A stretch of DNA of 22,705 nt, taken from assembly GCA_038527215.1 (NCBI GenBank), contig JBCBGC010000137.1, positions 1-22,705 of the forward strand. The letters run 5' to 3'. Made by a program: the position numbers and the translations under genes. How positions within the stretch are numbered: the stretch's first letter is position 1; every line of letters starts with the position of its first letter. The DNA is from JAWPMV01 sp038527215 (GTDB lineage Bacteria; Bacteroidota; Bacteroidia; J057). Of the stretch, positions 1 through 8,843 are shown one piece after another. Below the pieces are notes generated by a model that ran no database searches, had not been told where the DNA came from, and saw nothing but the letters and a program-made list of their open reading frames with translations.

Positions 1-2
1 GG

Positions 3-56
3 AGAAAGCTGGCTGGTTTTGTAGAAGCGCTTCAGAAAAAAGGAAAGCTCCCTTAA
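3..56 (+). CDS. possible 3' end of an upstream gene (partial)
   Basis: One frame is open from the window edge to a TAA at 54-56. It reads as 17 residues ending in a basic, helix-like stretch (FVEALQKKGKLP), as many cytoplasmic proteins do. Another frame is open slightly longer, to about position 77, so the choice rests only on plausibility of composition. No family can be named from so short a tail. It would lie upstream of, and on the same strand as, the secreted protein that starts at 300, with about 240 bp between them. Confidence 0.3.
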   Translation, partial: RKLAGFVEALQKKGKLP

Positions 57-299
57 GCGAAATGAAAATAGCATAACCATATGTTCAACTTACAAACCGT
101 TCCCTACTTAAAAGATACCTTTCCCTAAATAACCCGGTCGACCAGCTAAATGCCCCTTGGATAGCACTTGAATGATGATAAATTTCATCATGGGGCTTCT
201 GGTCCAGCCAGATCAGATGGACAAATTTTCCTACAACTCCCTGATGTAGACTTGACATTATTGCACAAACCATAGAATTCACAACCAAGTTCCAAGAAA

Positions 300-1139
300 A
301 TGTATCAAAAAAAACCTCAGAGCTTCTTTTCCTTCCTTGCCCTTATCGGCCTCCTCTTCATGAGTTTGGCTGCGGTTCCAGCCTATGCCCTTGGAGATGA
401 CGAGGGCGACGATGATGAGCTAAATTGCTCAACTACCGATCCTTTACCGGGTAGAATCATCATTACGCCTCCGCTTCAACCCGGGGATATCATTCCGATT
501 GAAGAAACTGCCGAGTACTGCTGCCCCGAGATCTCAGCCTTCATCCCTGACAACCAGGTGAACGCCTATGAATTTGTAGTAGAAGCCTTTATTGAAGATC
601 CTTCCAACCCTGGCGTAGCCCTGCCGCTCAACAGCCTTCCGTATCGTGTGGAAAGTAATACGATCAAAGCCTCCGTAGTAGCTACTTCCGAAGACCCTGC
701 AGCCTTTACCATGAATTTTGATTTGAAGTATGCCTCTACTACGCCCAGAACGGTCCACATCGTGCAAACGCTTTATGCCCGCCTGATCGCCAATCCCACC
801 GGTCCCGCGATCACCATTGGCACCCGCTATCGTCCAGTAACCTTCCAGTCCAACTCAGGTGAAAGACAAGGCTTTCCGTCCATGCAGGATTTGAATGTTA
901 GCTTGCGTCCCAACCCCACTTCAGGCGCTGTCCTGGTCCAACTGAATGAAGGGCAAAACCAGCCTGCTTTGGTCCGCCTGCTCAATCTCCAGGGACAAAC
1001 CTTGAAAGCAGCCACCATCCCCGGAGGACAAACCACCTTAAAATGGGATGTAAGTCATTTGCCTCGGGGTATCTACTTGATTGAAGTACGTGCAGGCAAA
1101 GCCCGCACCCACCAGAAACTGGTGCTCAGAAATCAGTAG
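300..1139 (+). CDS. secreted protein with T9SS type A C-terminal sorting domain
   Basis: A 279-residue exported protein. Residues 1-31 form a Sec signal peptide: basic start (MYQKK), hydrophobic core, and an AYA-type cleavage site. A short acidic stretch (GDDEGDDDE) follows. The middle, about 45-190, is beta-rich, carries three Cys (NC and CC) and matches no family I recognise. Residues about 197-279 match the T9SS type A sorting domain: RPNPTSG at the start, a LNLQGQ beta-turn, WDVSHLPRGIYLIEV, and a basic KLVLRNQ end. In known systems this tail directs passage across the outer membrane and is usually removed, with attachment to anionic lipopolysaccharide. The role of the mature protein is unknown. 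The gene stands alone and is followed by a strong terminator. Confidence 0.85.
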   Translation: MYQKKPQSFFSFLALIGLLFMSLAAVPAYALGDDEGDDDELNCSTTDPLPGRIIITPPLQPGDIIPIEETAEYCCPEISAFIPDNQVNAYEFVVEAFIEDPSNPGVALPLNSLPYRVESNTIKASVVATSEDPAAFTMNFDLKYASTTPRTVHIVQTLYARLIANPTGPAITIGTRYRPVTFQSNSGERQGFPSMQDLNVSLRPNPTSGAVLVQLNEGQNQPALVRLLNLQGQTLKAATIPGGQTTLKWDVSHLPRGIYLIEVRAGKARTHQKLVLRNQ

Positions 1140-1161
1140 CCGCGGAGACGGCTCCATCGAT

Positions 1162-1199
1162 AAAAATAAACCGAAAGAACTTCCTTTCGGTTTATTTTT
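1162..1199 (+). terminator. strong intrinsic terminator, probably bidirectional
   Basis: A perfect 16-bp stem (1162-1177 with 1184-1199) encloses a 6-nt loop, AACTTC. The stem has a CCGAAAG/CTTTCGG core and an A/T outer part that gives a T run on the plus strand. It lies 22 bp after the stop of the T9SS cargo gene and just before the CHAT gene, so the two genes are probably separate transcription units. Confidence 0.9.
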
Positions 1200-1218
1200 T
1201 TGATCTTCGTACATTCGA

Positions 1219-4155
1219 ATGCTCAAAGCTCTCGTATTCATGTTCAACATACTTCAATTTCTTCCTGGTTGGAGGTTCCTTTTTTGCACCCTTATATTTT
1301 GCTTCCTGATCAACGATAGCCTGGCGCAGCCCGCCTTGTCTAAGGCAGATTCCCTCGCCCTGGACCAGGCCAGTGCCTTGTATCAGCAAGCCAGAAGGGA
1401 TACCCTGGCCGATTCTATGCGGTTCCGGGTCCTCAAGGCGCATGAAAGCTTTGATCGGCTGGGGAAATATACGCGGGCTGCCAACTGCTTTCGATTAGCT
1501 ACCGTCAGGTATCAGGCACTTTTCCAGGACGTGGATAGTATGCGTGCGTTTGCGGCAAAAAGCGTGGCTTATGTGAAGCGCCGCCTTCCAGAGAATGCCT
1601 ATTATCTCGGTTCTACCCACAACAATATGGGGGCGGCCTTTAATGGGAAGGGCGAAATCCTCAAAGCCCGGGACTGGTATCTGCAAAGCATTAATCTCCA
1701 GTTACAAGCCGAACAACCGACCCGGAGGGATAGTAAATTGTGGGTTACCACCTACAACAATATTTATCACGCATTGCGCAGAACCGGCGATTTTGAGGAA
1801 TCTATCCGGTATCTAAACAGAGCCCTGGCCATCCAAACCGAATTGGATGGACCGAAGGCTTGGCAGACCCTTAGAATACATCAATCTATCTCGGCTATTC
1901 TGGCCGACCTCAACGAAGTCAGACAGGCATTGGATATCCGCCTGAACCTGATCGACCCCTACATGGATACCCTGCCCAGGCCGAATGTACGGGTGGCCAG
2001 TCATGAATACGGGAAAGCCTGGCTTTACGCCCGTCTTGGTAAGGCTGACAGTGCATTGTATTTCGCAGAAAAAGGCAGGCAGGCCTTAAACCCAGCCAGA
2101 CCCTGGAACCAGATGTATAAAGCCCATTTGGCCAAAGGCATAGCTTTTTCTCTGCTGGTAAATCAGGATTCAGCTAAATATGAAGCCCAGCGCATGATTT
2201 CTGACCTCCTGGCGGATACCGCCATGATAGAAAGTCGGGACCCCTTGATCGGCCGGGGATATTATTGGCAGGGACAAATCCTTTCTCAGGCAGGATTGTA
2301 TGAAGAAGCCCTTACTTGTTTTGACCAAGCCCTCAGTTGGCTAAAAGAGGAGCTACCCGGCGGGAATTTTTCCTATTCCTTTCCGGCTGTCGTCCTAAAC
2401 AGTTTGCAGGAAAAAGCAACGGCCTTACAGGGATGGGCTCGCCAGGGCACTTCTGAAGATAAGGCTCAGCGATGGCAGAAAGTCGTAGAGACTTATCGGG
2501 AAATGTGCGAATTGATCCCCTTGGTAAGAAGCGACCTCCTGAATGATGCATCCCGGGTATTCTTCTCCTCTAAATTAAAGGCCAGTTTGGAACAAGCCAT
2601 GGCAGCCAGCCGGACCCTCAGCCGATGGGATGAAGCATATGACCCCCTGGCAGATTTATTTTTCTTCACAGAAACCGCCAGGTTCTCCTTGCTCCAGGAC
2701 AACCTGCAGGACCTTTCTGCTCGCTATAATACCGGTCTGCCCCAGGATTTGCTCTCTGAGGAAAAAGACTTACGCCAAACCATCAGTAGCCTTCGGACGC
2801 AGCTATCCCATATGACCGAGGAGGAAAAAGCCCAGGACAACCGTTTTCAGCAGCTCAACAACCAGTTATTTGTATTGGAAGAAAAGTTGAAGAGTTTCCG
2901 GTCCCGGATTGAGTTACAATATCCAGCCTACTATCAATTGAAATATGCCTATCAAATCCCGCAACTAGGGGAAATGCAACAAGCCATTCGAGGCTCCGGC
3001 ACCCAGTTGTTGTCCTACTTTTGGGGGGAAGACAGTGTCTATATTGTAAGCATACACGGAAAATCCGGGATGCATACCGCCCTCCCAACCCAGGAGGTTC
3101 TTCCTCAGCTACAGGCTTTTCTCGCCCTTATGCAGGACGTAGAAAGCATCAAAGCCAGTGGAAACTCCCCTGAGGGAAAACAGACTTACTACCAATTAGC
3201 CTCTGGGCTGTACCGGCAGTTGCTTTCCCAGGTAATAGGGGCTGAAGCGGATATACAAAAATGGGTGGTTATCCCTGATGGCCCCTTGGGCTACCTGCCC
3301 TTTGGTTTATTGGTCAAGCCGCAGGCGGACGAATACCAGCCGGCCTATTATCAGGAAATGGCCTATGCCCTGCAGGAAGTAGGCATTTCTTATGCATATT
3401 CCGGAGCCTGGCTCAATCAACCCCCCCAGGCACCGGCTAGCCCTGAAAAATCCTACCTGGGTCTCGCTCCCACCTTCCTTGCTTCTCAGCAGTTGCCGGC
3501 TTTGTCCTACACCCAAGTTGAAGTATCCGAGATCGCCCGCCTATACGACGGAGAAATCCTCACGGCGGAAGAAGCCACCAAATCTGCCTTTAGCTTGCGG
3601 GCCCGTGATTTCCGCTACCTCCATATAGCCTCGCATGCAGAGGTTGACCAGCAAAATGCCCTTGAATCCCGCCTGTACTTTTTTCCAGATTCCCAGCAAG
3701 GAGCAGCCGATTTACAAGCAGGTGCTCTATATGCATACGATATTTACAACCTTGATCTGGCTGCGGAACTGGTGGTGCTTTCTGCCTGCAATACGGGGGT
3801 AGGCACCCTACAGAAAGGAGAGGGCATTATGTCCCTGGCCAGGGCCTTTGCTTTTGCCGGCTGTCCCAATACCTTAATGACCTTATGGCAAGCCGATGAC
3901 GAAACCACCAGTAAAATTACCCAGCTATTTTTCCAGCACCTGAAGGAAGGCATGGAGGAAGGGGAAGCCCTGCGACAAGCCAAATTAGCTACGCTAGCCT
4001 CATCGGACCAGGTGCATCCATTCTTCTGGGGAGCCTTTGTAATGATTGGTTCCAATCTCCAGTCCTCCACCGATTACAGCCTTTGGTACATCACAGGATT
4101 CCTGCTGCTGGCCCTGTTTGTCATAGGGCAGATCGTCCAGTGGACGAGGCGCTAG
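1219..4155 (+). CDS. exported TPR-CHAT domain protein (caspase-like protease fold), C-terminal anchor
   Basis: A 978-residue protein. It opens with a signal-peptide-like segment (hydrophobic to about residue 36, ending NDSLAQ). TPR-like helical repeats fill about 75-450, with motifs such as NNMGAAFNGKGEILKARDWY. A coiled coil lies around 505-565. The CHAT domain spans about 665-945, with the expected catalytic dyad: His806 in HIASHA and Cys857 in LSACNTG, followed by GEGIMSLARAF and HPFFWGAF. A hydrophobic helix and basic tail (WTRR, about 953-978) suggest a membrane anchor. CHAT proteins are caspase relatives; TPRs usually bind partners or substrate. The substrate is unknown. The start could also be the in-frame ATG at 1240, which gives a more typical signal peptide and leaves room for a promoter. 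No effector gene is adjacent. Confidence 0.88.
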   Translation: MLKALVFMFNILQFLPGWRFLFCTLIFCFLINDSLAQPALSKADSLALDQASALYQQARRDTLADSMRFRVLKAHESFDRLGKYTRAANCFRLATVRYQALFQDVDSMRAFAAKSVAYVKRRLPENAYYLGSTHNNMGAAFNGKGEILKARDWYLQSINLQLQAEQPTRRDSKLWVTTYNNIYHALRRTGDFEESIRYLNRALAIQTELDGPKAWQTLRIHQSISAILADLNEVRQALDIRLNLIDPYMDTLPRPNVRVASHEYGKAWLYARLGKADSALYFAEKGRQALNPARPWNQMYKAHLAKGIAFSLLVNQDSAKYEAQRMISDLLADTAMIESRDPLIGRGYYWQGQILSQAGLYEEALTCFDQALSWLKEELPGGNFSYSFPAVVLNSLQEKATALQGWARQGTSEDKAQRWQKVVETYREMCELIPLVRSDLLNDASRVFFSSKLKASLEQAMAASRTLSRWDEAYDPLADLFFFTETARFSLLQDNLQDLSARYNTGLPQDLLSEEKDLRQTISSLRTQLSHMTEEEKAQDNRFQQLNNQLFVLEEKLKSFRSRIELQYPAYYQLKYAYQIPQLGEMQQAIRGSGTQLLSYFWGEDSVYIVSIHGKSGMHTALPTQEVLPQLQAFLALMQDVESIKASGNSPEGKQTYYQLASGLYRQLLSQVIGAEADIQKWVVIPDGPLGYLPFGLLVKPQADEYQPAYYQEMAYALQEVGISYAYSGAWLNQPPQAPASPEKSYLGLAPTFLASQQLPALSYTQVEVSEIARLYDGEILTAEEATKSAFSLRARDFRYLHIASHAEVDQQNALESRLYFFPDSQQGAADLQAGALYAYDIYNLDLAAELVVLSACNTGVGTLQKGEGIMSLARAFAFAGCPNTLMTLWQADDETTSKITQLFFQHLKEGMEEGEALRQAKLATLASSDQVHPFFWGAFVMIGSNLQSSTDYSLWYITGFLLLALFVIGQIVQWTRR

Positions 4156-4175
4156 GATCCTGTTCTGATTAAGAT

Positions 4176-4202
4176 AAAAAAGGCTGTCCACCAGGGACAG
4201 CC
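4176..4202 (-). terminator. intrinsic terminator for the minus-strand DUF4294 gene
   Basis: Read on the minus strand, an 8-bp stem GGCTGTCC/GGACAGCC (4182-4189 with 4195-4202, 5-nt loop) is followed by six T (plus-strand A run 4176-4181). On the plus strand no T run follows, so it should act mainly on transcripts from the minus-strand gene, about 170 bp after that stop. The rest of 4156-4373 between the two convergent genes shows only a short GGCC/GGCC dyad at 4207-4218. Confidence 0.7.
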
Positions 4203-4373
4203 GGATGGCCCAAAGGCCGGGTTCATGATTGTGCAGGTATGCCTTCAAAAGCCGATAAGATTCGGTTTTTTTCTTAGCATCAGGGATTAGGAATTTATCC
4301 TTGATTATACATCACAATTAGTCCCCATTCCGGCGAAATGGTTAACGACAATCGGTAAAAAGTTGGAAAAAAA

Positions 4374-5033
4374 TTAGATATCGGTGAGGCGATACCCATA
4401 CTCGCGATAAGCGATGTTGTATCCGCCTCGCTCGAGGTATTGAACGATGGCTTCAATCATGAGATCTTCTTCCGGATCGTACTCCTTTTTAAGGTTGATC
4501 CCAAATAAGCGTCCCACAGATTGCCATAGGAAAGCGGAAGCCCCGCTTTTGGTATCCTTGATCAGGTAGTAGGTTGAATTGCCAGTCTCACGAAATATGA
4601 GCTTCACCAACACCTTTCCCTGGGTACGGGACATTTTCCGCAGCGCTGGCTCATATTCGGCGAAGAGGGCTTTTTCCCGCTCTTTCAGGTAGGCGTCCCG
4701 CTCCTTTTCGTTGGGCATAGCGGCCATTTCCCGTTCTGCCTGAGCCAGGATTTCGCTCACCCTTACGGCGTAAGGATACACCCGATGTACATTCCATCGC
4801 AGCCGGGTAAACTTAGCTAGCTTGCGTTTGCCTTTACGAACCTGCCTTTGGGTAGGAGTTTGGGCGGTAATGAAAACCGGGGCCAGCTGTCCTGTCATGA
4901 AGGTTTCCCCTTCGTAAACATAGGCCCTGAAATAGGTCGTATCGCTCCACTCTTTTTCCTGTCCCAAAGCCATCTCTCCTCCTGCAACGAGGAAAATGAG
5001 GAACAGAATGGTATGGAAATACGATTTATACAT
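4374..5033 (-). CDS. DUF4294 family exported protein
   Basis: A 219-residue protein. I place the start at the ATG at 5033; the frame runs a few codons further to a TTG at 5045, but the ATG is followed at once by a signal peptide (MYKSYFHTILFLIFLVAGG... ALGQ). The body has features I associate with DUF4294, a family found in Bacteroidota: a charged helical middle with YPYAVRVSE, a TQGKVLVKLIFRETGNSTY segment at about 140-160, and an ending LFGINLKKEYDPEEDLMIE. The function of the family is not known to me. Location is probably periplasmic after cleavage before the Gln. It is a single gene, converging on the CHAT gene and diverging from the propeller-OmpA gene across a long gap. Confidence 0.82.
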   Translation of the reverse strand: MYKSYFHTILFLIFLVAGGEMALGQEKEWSDTTYFRAYVYEGETFMTGQLAPVFITAQTPTQRQVRKGKRKLAKFTRLRWNVHRVYPYAVRVSEILAQAEREMAAMPNEKERDAYLKEREKALFAEYEPALRKMSRTQGKVLVKLIFRETGNSTYYLIKDTKSGASAFLWQSVGRLFGINLKKEYDPEEDLMIEAIVQYLERGGYNIAYREYGYRLTDI

Positions 5034-5545
5034 GCGACCTTTCAATATACAAAATAATCATCTCTAATTACGGAGATTTTTACGTGCATGTTACCTGAGA
5101 AAGGAAGATTGGTGCAGGTCCAGGGCATGTCCAGGCGGCCTCCTCATTTGACCATGAAAAAGACCACCAGATATAATCCGCTAAGCTCACACACTTAATT
5201 CCCTAGTTTCCAATTCATTACACAACGAAAGCGTAAGCTAAGGAGCTCATTTGTTCTTAGATAACTGCTCTTCAGACTTCCAAAAAGGCTGGGATTTGGT
5301 TCAAAAACCAAGTGCGAATTATTCGTTTTTTGCCGGATCAAAGGTCCAGGCTCAGGATAAAAAAGCAGCCCATCCCCTACTTTTTAAAAGAAAAAACAAG
5401 AAAATTCTCCCAACTGTCCGGCTTGGCATATTTTTTTCTGCATCTAAGCAGATGTTCCTTTTCTCATTCATGTTACTTCTAAGCTGTTTCTGATTTTTCG
5501 ATCAGGTGAATTTTTTAGTTATTGATGTAAAAAGGGATCTCCTGC
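5034..5545. other. gene-poor divergent intergenic region, about 510 bp
   Basis: This is the longest stretch in the window without a convincing gene. It separates the divergent DUF4294 and propeller-OmpA genes and should hold both promoters, but I see no clear TAnnTTTG box. Small dyads are present: ATCTC/GAGAT at 5060-5077 followed by T5, TCTGC/GCAGA around 5440-5455, and CTGAT/ATCAG at 5490-5505. None is long enough to name. An 80-codon open frame at 5251-5493 starts with TTG and has low-complexity Lys/Phe-rich composition, so I do not treat it as a gene. No tRNA-like fold was evident. Confidence 0.5.
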
Positions 5546-7882
5546 ATGCGCACCCTCAGAGGCTACCATCCAACGGCCATATTTTGGCCACTCTTCGCTT
5601 CTCTCCTCCTACTTCCCTACGCTTCCCAGGGCCAGGTATACAATTACTCAGGCCAGGATAGCACCATTTTCATTTCCCATACCATCTTTCTTCCGAAATA
5701 TGCGTTCAGTTCGGGGAAGCAGAACTGGTCTATTTGCCAGGCTGATTTCAACCAGGATGGCAAGGTAGATATTGCCACGGCTTCAAAAACCGAGGGGAAG
5801 CTATACTTACACCTGAATGAAGGGGGAGGAAGTTTCAGTCAGAAAATCGCCTATCAGGGCTATAAACAGTTGAGGGACATCATCGCCTGGGATTTGAACC
5901 AGGATGGATGGATGGATATTGCCGGCGTGAGTCTGAGCGGACGCTTGTGTTTTTGGATCAATACCGGGCAGGGACGTTTTGCCACCCCGCGTTCTGTCGC
6001 TACCGCAGGGCTAGCTCATGGGTTGGCAGCCGCGGATTTCAACCTGGACGGACACACGGATTTTGCCGTAGCTTCCATCAAGGAGCCCTTGGTTTATCTT
6101 CATCTGGGTCAGGGCAACCAACAATTTTCCTTTCCGCGAAAACTGGAATCGGGTAAAGAGGTGCGAGCCGTATGGGCTGGCCTGATCAATCAGGATAGTT
6201 TGCCCGACCTGATTGCCGGATGCGATGATGGCTATGTGTATTTGTACTATAACCTGGGCGGTGGAGATTTTGAAATCCCGATCAAGTTGCGGGCGGGTGC
6301 CGCCAATTGGGCGGTCGGCAGCGGAGATTTAAATGGCGACAGTCTGCCAGATATCGTCTCGGCCTCTTATATGGATAAGTTCCTTACCGTCTACTTACAG
6401 ACCGATTCAGGTACCTTTTACCGCTCCCAGAAAATCCTGTCTGGAGACCACAACTTTGACCTGGTCATTGAAGACATGGACCAGGATGGCGATTTGGATG
6501 TCGTAACCTGCTCCACCATCGATGAAGCCATAAACTTTCATCTCAACCTGGGCCAGGGGAAGCTCGCCCCCAGAGAAGCCCTGAAATCCGGGAACTGGAA
6601 TACAGGACTGGTCAGCGCGGATGTAGACGGAGACGGAGATCCGGATTTGATTTCTACCTCGATTAATGACCAGGCGATCAATATCCATCGGAATATATCA
6701 GCTAACCTCGCCCAACGACAGGCTCCGGCTCAATTCTGTCTGAGCGGACAAGTGTGGGATGGGGAAAACAAACGCCTGCTCAAGGGAAGCCCCATTACCC
6801 TGCAAGATAGCCTGGGACAAAACCTGGAAACCCAGGCTACCGACGCAGAAGGGAGATTCCATTTCTGCCCACCTACCGGGCGGACTTATGGCCTAAAAGT
6901 CAGAACCCCAGCCTTCCCCATCCATGAAGAACAAGTCTTCCTGCCTGCCGAAGGCCTGACCCACGACGTCTATTTGTACAAGCCTAAAACTACCTGGGTA
7001 TATGGCCTGGTTTATGATAAATATGATAAAAGCCGCATTGCTGATGCAGACGTGATCTTATCCGGCAGTGAGGCAGAGGCTTCCCAGCAGGTCAAAACTG
7101 ACAGTAAGGGTCGCTACAAAATGGAGGTAGCCTTCGGAGCAGATTATTCCATTACGGGAGCGAGTCCCTGGTATGCAGAAAATACCCTGAATTTTTCCCT
7201 GCCAGAACGCATGCAAACCAAAGGAAAGCGCCTGGATATTCCCTTAGAAATAGATCGGACCAACGGCTTATGTTGCATCTTTGGGACGGTCAGGGATGTA
7301 GAAACCCTGGAAGCCATTGCCAGAGCCGGCATGGTGCTCAAGGATTCCATGGAAGCCACCAAAAGAAAATTCCGGGTGCGACCAGACGGCACCTACCAAA
7401 TATGCCTACCCGCCGGGGAATTTCAATTTGGTACCCAGGCCCAGGGATACTTTTATCGCATCACCGAGTTCGTGGTAACCGACAGCATGCGGGGCTCAAG
7501 ACAGGAGATCGACATCCTGCTGGATCCCCTACGTAAGGAAGCCAAAATGGTCATGAAGCATATCTATTTTGATGTAGATAAAGCCGACTTAAGGGATGAG
7601 TCGCTCTATGAGTTGGGGCAACTCAGTAAGATCATGCAAGACAATCCCAGCTTGAAGGTTGAAATTGCCGGCCATACGGATAGCGATGCCACAGATGCGT
7701 ACAATCAAACCCTTTCCCAAAACAGGGCCGAATCAGTGGTAGACTTTCTCATGACTCAGGGAATCGCCAAAGATCGTATTTCAGCCGTAGGTTATGGGGA
7801 AAGCCAGCCTGTAGCGCCGAACGATAGCCCGGAGAACAAACAATTGAATCGAAGGACTGAGTGCAAGGTAGTGGATTATTGA
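5546..7882 (+). CDS. FG-GAP/VCBS propeller, triple CRD and OmpA peptidoglycan-binding protein
   Basis: A 778-residue exported protein. Signal peptide to about residue 29 (ends ASQGQ). Seven FG-GAP/VCBS-type repeats follow from about 60 to 390, each with a Ca-loop-like motif: DFNQDGKVD, DLNQDGWMD, DFNLDGHTD, INQDSLPD, DLNGDSLPD, DMDQDGDLD and DVDGDGDPD. Seven suggests a complete seven-bladed propeller. Three carboxypeptidase-regulatory-like beta-sandwiches start near 397, 484 and 576. Residues about 670-778 are an OmpA C-terminal domain (YFDVDKADLRDES). Asp712 (HTD) and Arg727 (NRA) are 15 apart, matching the diaminopimelate-binding Asp/Arg pair known from OmpA. It probably sits in the periplasm bound to peptidoglycan. 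The plan recalls PorE of the T9SS, but PorE has TPRs and a different propeller, so equivalence is only an inference. Confidence 0.88.
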   Translation: MRTLRGYHPTAIFWPLFASLLLLPYASQGQVYNYSGQDSTIFISHTIFLPKYAFSSGKQNWSICQADFNQDGKVDIATASKTEGKLYLHLNEGGGSFSQKIAYQGYKQLRDIIAWDLNQDGWMDIAGVSLSGRLCFWINTGQGRFATPRSVATAGLAHGLAAADFNLDGHTDFAVASIKEPLVYLHLGQGNQQFSFPRKLESGKEVRAVWAGLINQDSLPDLIAGCDDGYVYLYYNLGGGDFEIPIKLRAGAANWAVGSGDLNGDSLPDIVSASYMDKFLTVYLQTDSGTFYRSQKILSGDHNFDLVIEDMDQDGDLDVVTCSTIDEAINFHLNLGQGKLAPREALKSGNWNTGLVSADVDGDGDPDLISTSINDQAINIHRNISANLAQRQAPAQFCLSGQVWDGENKRLLKGSPITLQDSLGQNLETQATDAEGRFHFCPPTGRTYGLKVRTPAFPIHEEQVFLPAEGLTHDVYLYKPKTTWVYGLVYDKYDKSRIADADVILSGSEAEASQQVKTDSKGRYKMEVAFGADYSITGASPWYAENTLNFSLPERMQTKGKRLDIPLEIDRTNGLCCIFGTVRDVETLEAIARAGMVLKDSMEATKRKFRVRPDGTYQICLPAGEFQFGTQAQGYFYRITEFVVTDSMRGSRQEIDILLDPLRKEAKMVMKHIYFDVDKADLRDESLYELGQLSKIMQDNPSLKVEIAGHTDSDATDAYNQTLSQNRAESVVDFLMTQGIAKDRISAVGYGESQPVAPNDSPENKQLNRRTECKVVDY

Positions 7883-7922
7883 AGGGGCTTTTTTATATTG
7901 GCGACCGATACAACCCCAGCTT

Positions 7923-8822
7923 ATGCCTGAAGCCATCCTGACTACTTCAAACCTCGTCAAGCATTACGGTAAAATTCATGCAGTTGACGGGATCAGTCTT
8001 ACGATTCCCCAGGGAAGTGTATATGGTATCCTCGGCCCCAACGGCAGTGGTAAAACCACCACCCTGGGCATGGTCCTGGATATTATCCGCCCTACCTCAG
8101 GTGCTTTCCAGTGGTTTGATGAAAAAGTTCCTAAGTTGGCCCTCCGCCGGATCGGTGCCATCCTGGAACATCCAAACTTTTATCCTTACCTCAGTGGACT
8201 AGCTAACCTGAAAATTGTAGCCGATATCAAGAAAATTGGCTATGCCAAAATCCCAGAAGTTCTGGAACTGGTTAACCTAACCGAAAGAGGGAAATCAGCC
8301 TTTAAAACCTATTCTCTGGGCATGAAGCAACGACTGGCCATTGCTGCGGCGATGTTGAATAACCCGGAAGTATTGGTGTTGGATGAACCCACCAACGGAC
8401 TGGACCCGCAAGGCATAGCCGAGGTACGACAACTCATTCGGCAGATCGCTGCGGAAGGTACCACCATCTTACTGGCCAGTCATTTATTGGATGAAGTAGA
8501 AAAGGTCTGTTCAGATGTAGCGGTGCTCAAAAAGGGCAAGCTGTTGTTTAATGGAAAGGTCAGCGAACTGGCCTCCGATGGGGCCTCTGAATGGTTGGAG
8601 GTAGCTGCGGAGGACATGGAGAAATTGCGGACGGTCTTAGCGGGTTTGACGGGCTTCGAGCGCACCGAAGATCACGAAGGCTTGATCCGGGCCTTTTTCT
8701 CCGACAAAATCAGTCCTGCTGCCCTCAATCAGGCTATCATGGATCAAGGGGTAGTGGTTTCTCATCTGGCCCTCCGCAAACAAAATCTCGAAAGCCTCTT
8801 TTTAGCCCTAACCCAATCCTAG
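7923..8822 (+). CDS. ABC transporter ATP-binding protein (NatA/BcrA-like)
   Basis: A 299-residue ATPase. Walker A is GPNGSGKT at 38-45 (Lys44). The signature loop is SLGMKQ at 131-136, a common variant of LSGGQ in the BcrA/NatA group. Walker B is VLVLDEP with Asp154 and Glu155, then the D-loop NGLDP and the switch His in LLASH. The last 75 residues or so form the accessory domain (DUF4162-like) of this subfamily. It should pair with the permease 21 bp downstream to form an exporter driven by ATP hydrolysis at the inner membrane. The substrate cannot be read from sequence. It starts 40 bp after the OmpA-type gene with no terminator between them, so co-transcription with it is possible. Confidence 0.93.
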   Translation: MPEAILTTSNLVKHYGKIHAVDGISLTIPQGSVYGILGPNGSGKTTTLGMVLDIIRPTSGAFQWFDEKVPKLALRRIGAILEHPNFYPYLSGLANLKIVADIKKIGYAKIPEVLELVNLTERGKSAFKTYSLGMKQRLAIAAAMLNNPEVLVLDEPTNGLDPQGIAEVRQLIRQIAAEGTTILLASHLLDEVEKVCSDVAVLKKGKLLFNGKVSELASDGASEWLEVAAEDMEKLRTVLAGLTGFERTEDHEGLIRAFFSDKISPAALNQAIMDQGVVVSHLALRKQNLESLFLALTQS

Positions 8823-8843
8823 CTACTCTTTATTTCTCCGCAC

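Noticed and set aside
252..278. TTGACA followed by TAGAAT, resembling a sigma-70 promoter
   Set aside because: The spacing is only 15 bp and Bacteroidota use a different consensus (TTTG/TAnnTTTG), so I do not call it.
85..288. 67-codon open frame on the minus strand before the first secreted protein
   Set aside because: Unusual composition, no signal peptide or motif, and no conserved context; it fits a chance open frame in intergenic DNA.
3744..4070. 108-codon open frame antisense to the CHAT domain
   Set aside because: A shadow of the conserved coding frame on the plus strand, with no motif of its own.
1219..4155. CHAT gene as part of a CRISPR-linked or gasdermin-type defence system
   Set aside because: No CRISPR array, effector nuclease, gasdermin-like pore protein or other defence gene lies nearby, and the protein appears exported.
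5251..5493. 80-codon open frame in the long gap before the propeller-OmpA gene
   Set aside because: TTG start, Lys/Phe-rich low-complexity sequence, no domain and no clear promoter; a late hydrophobic patch is not a signal peptide.
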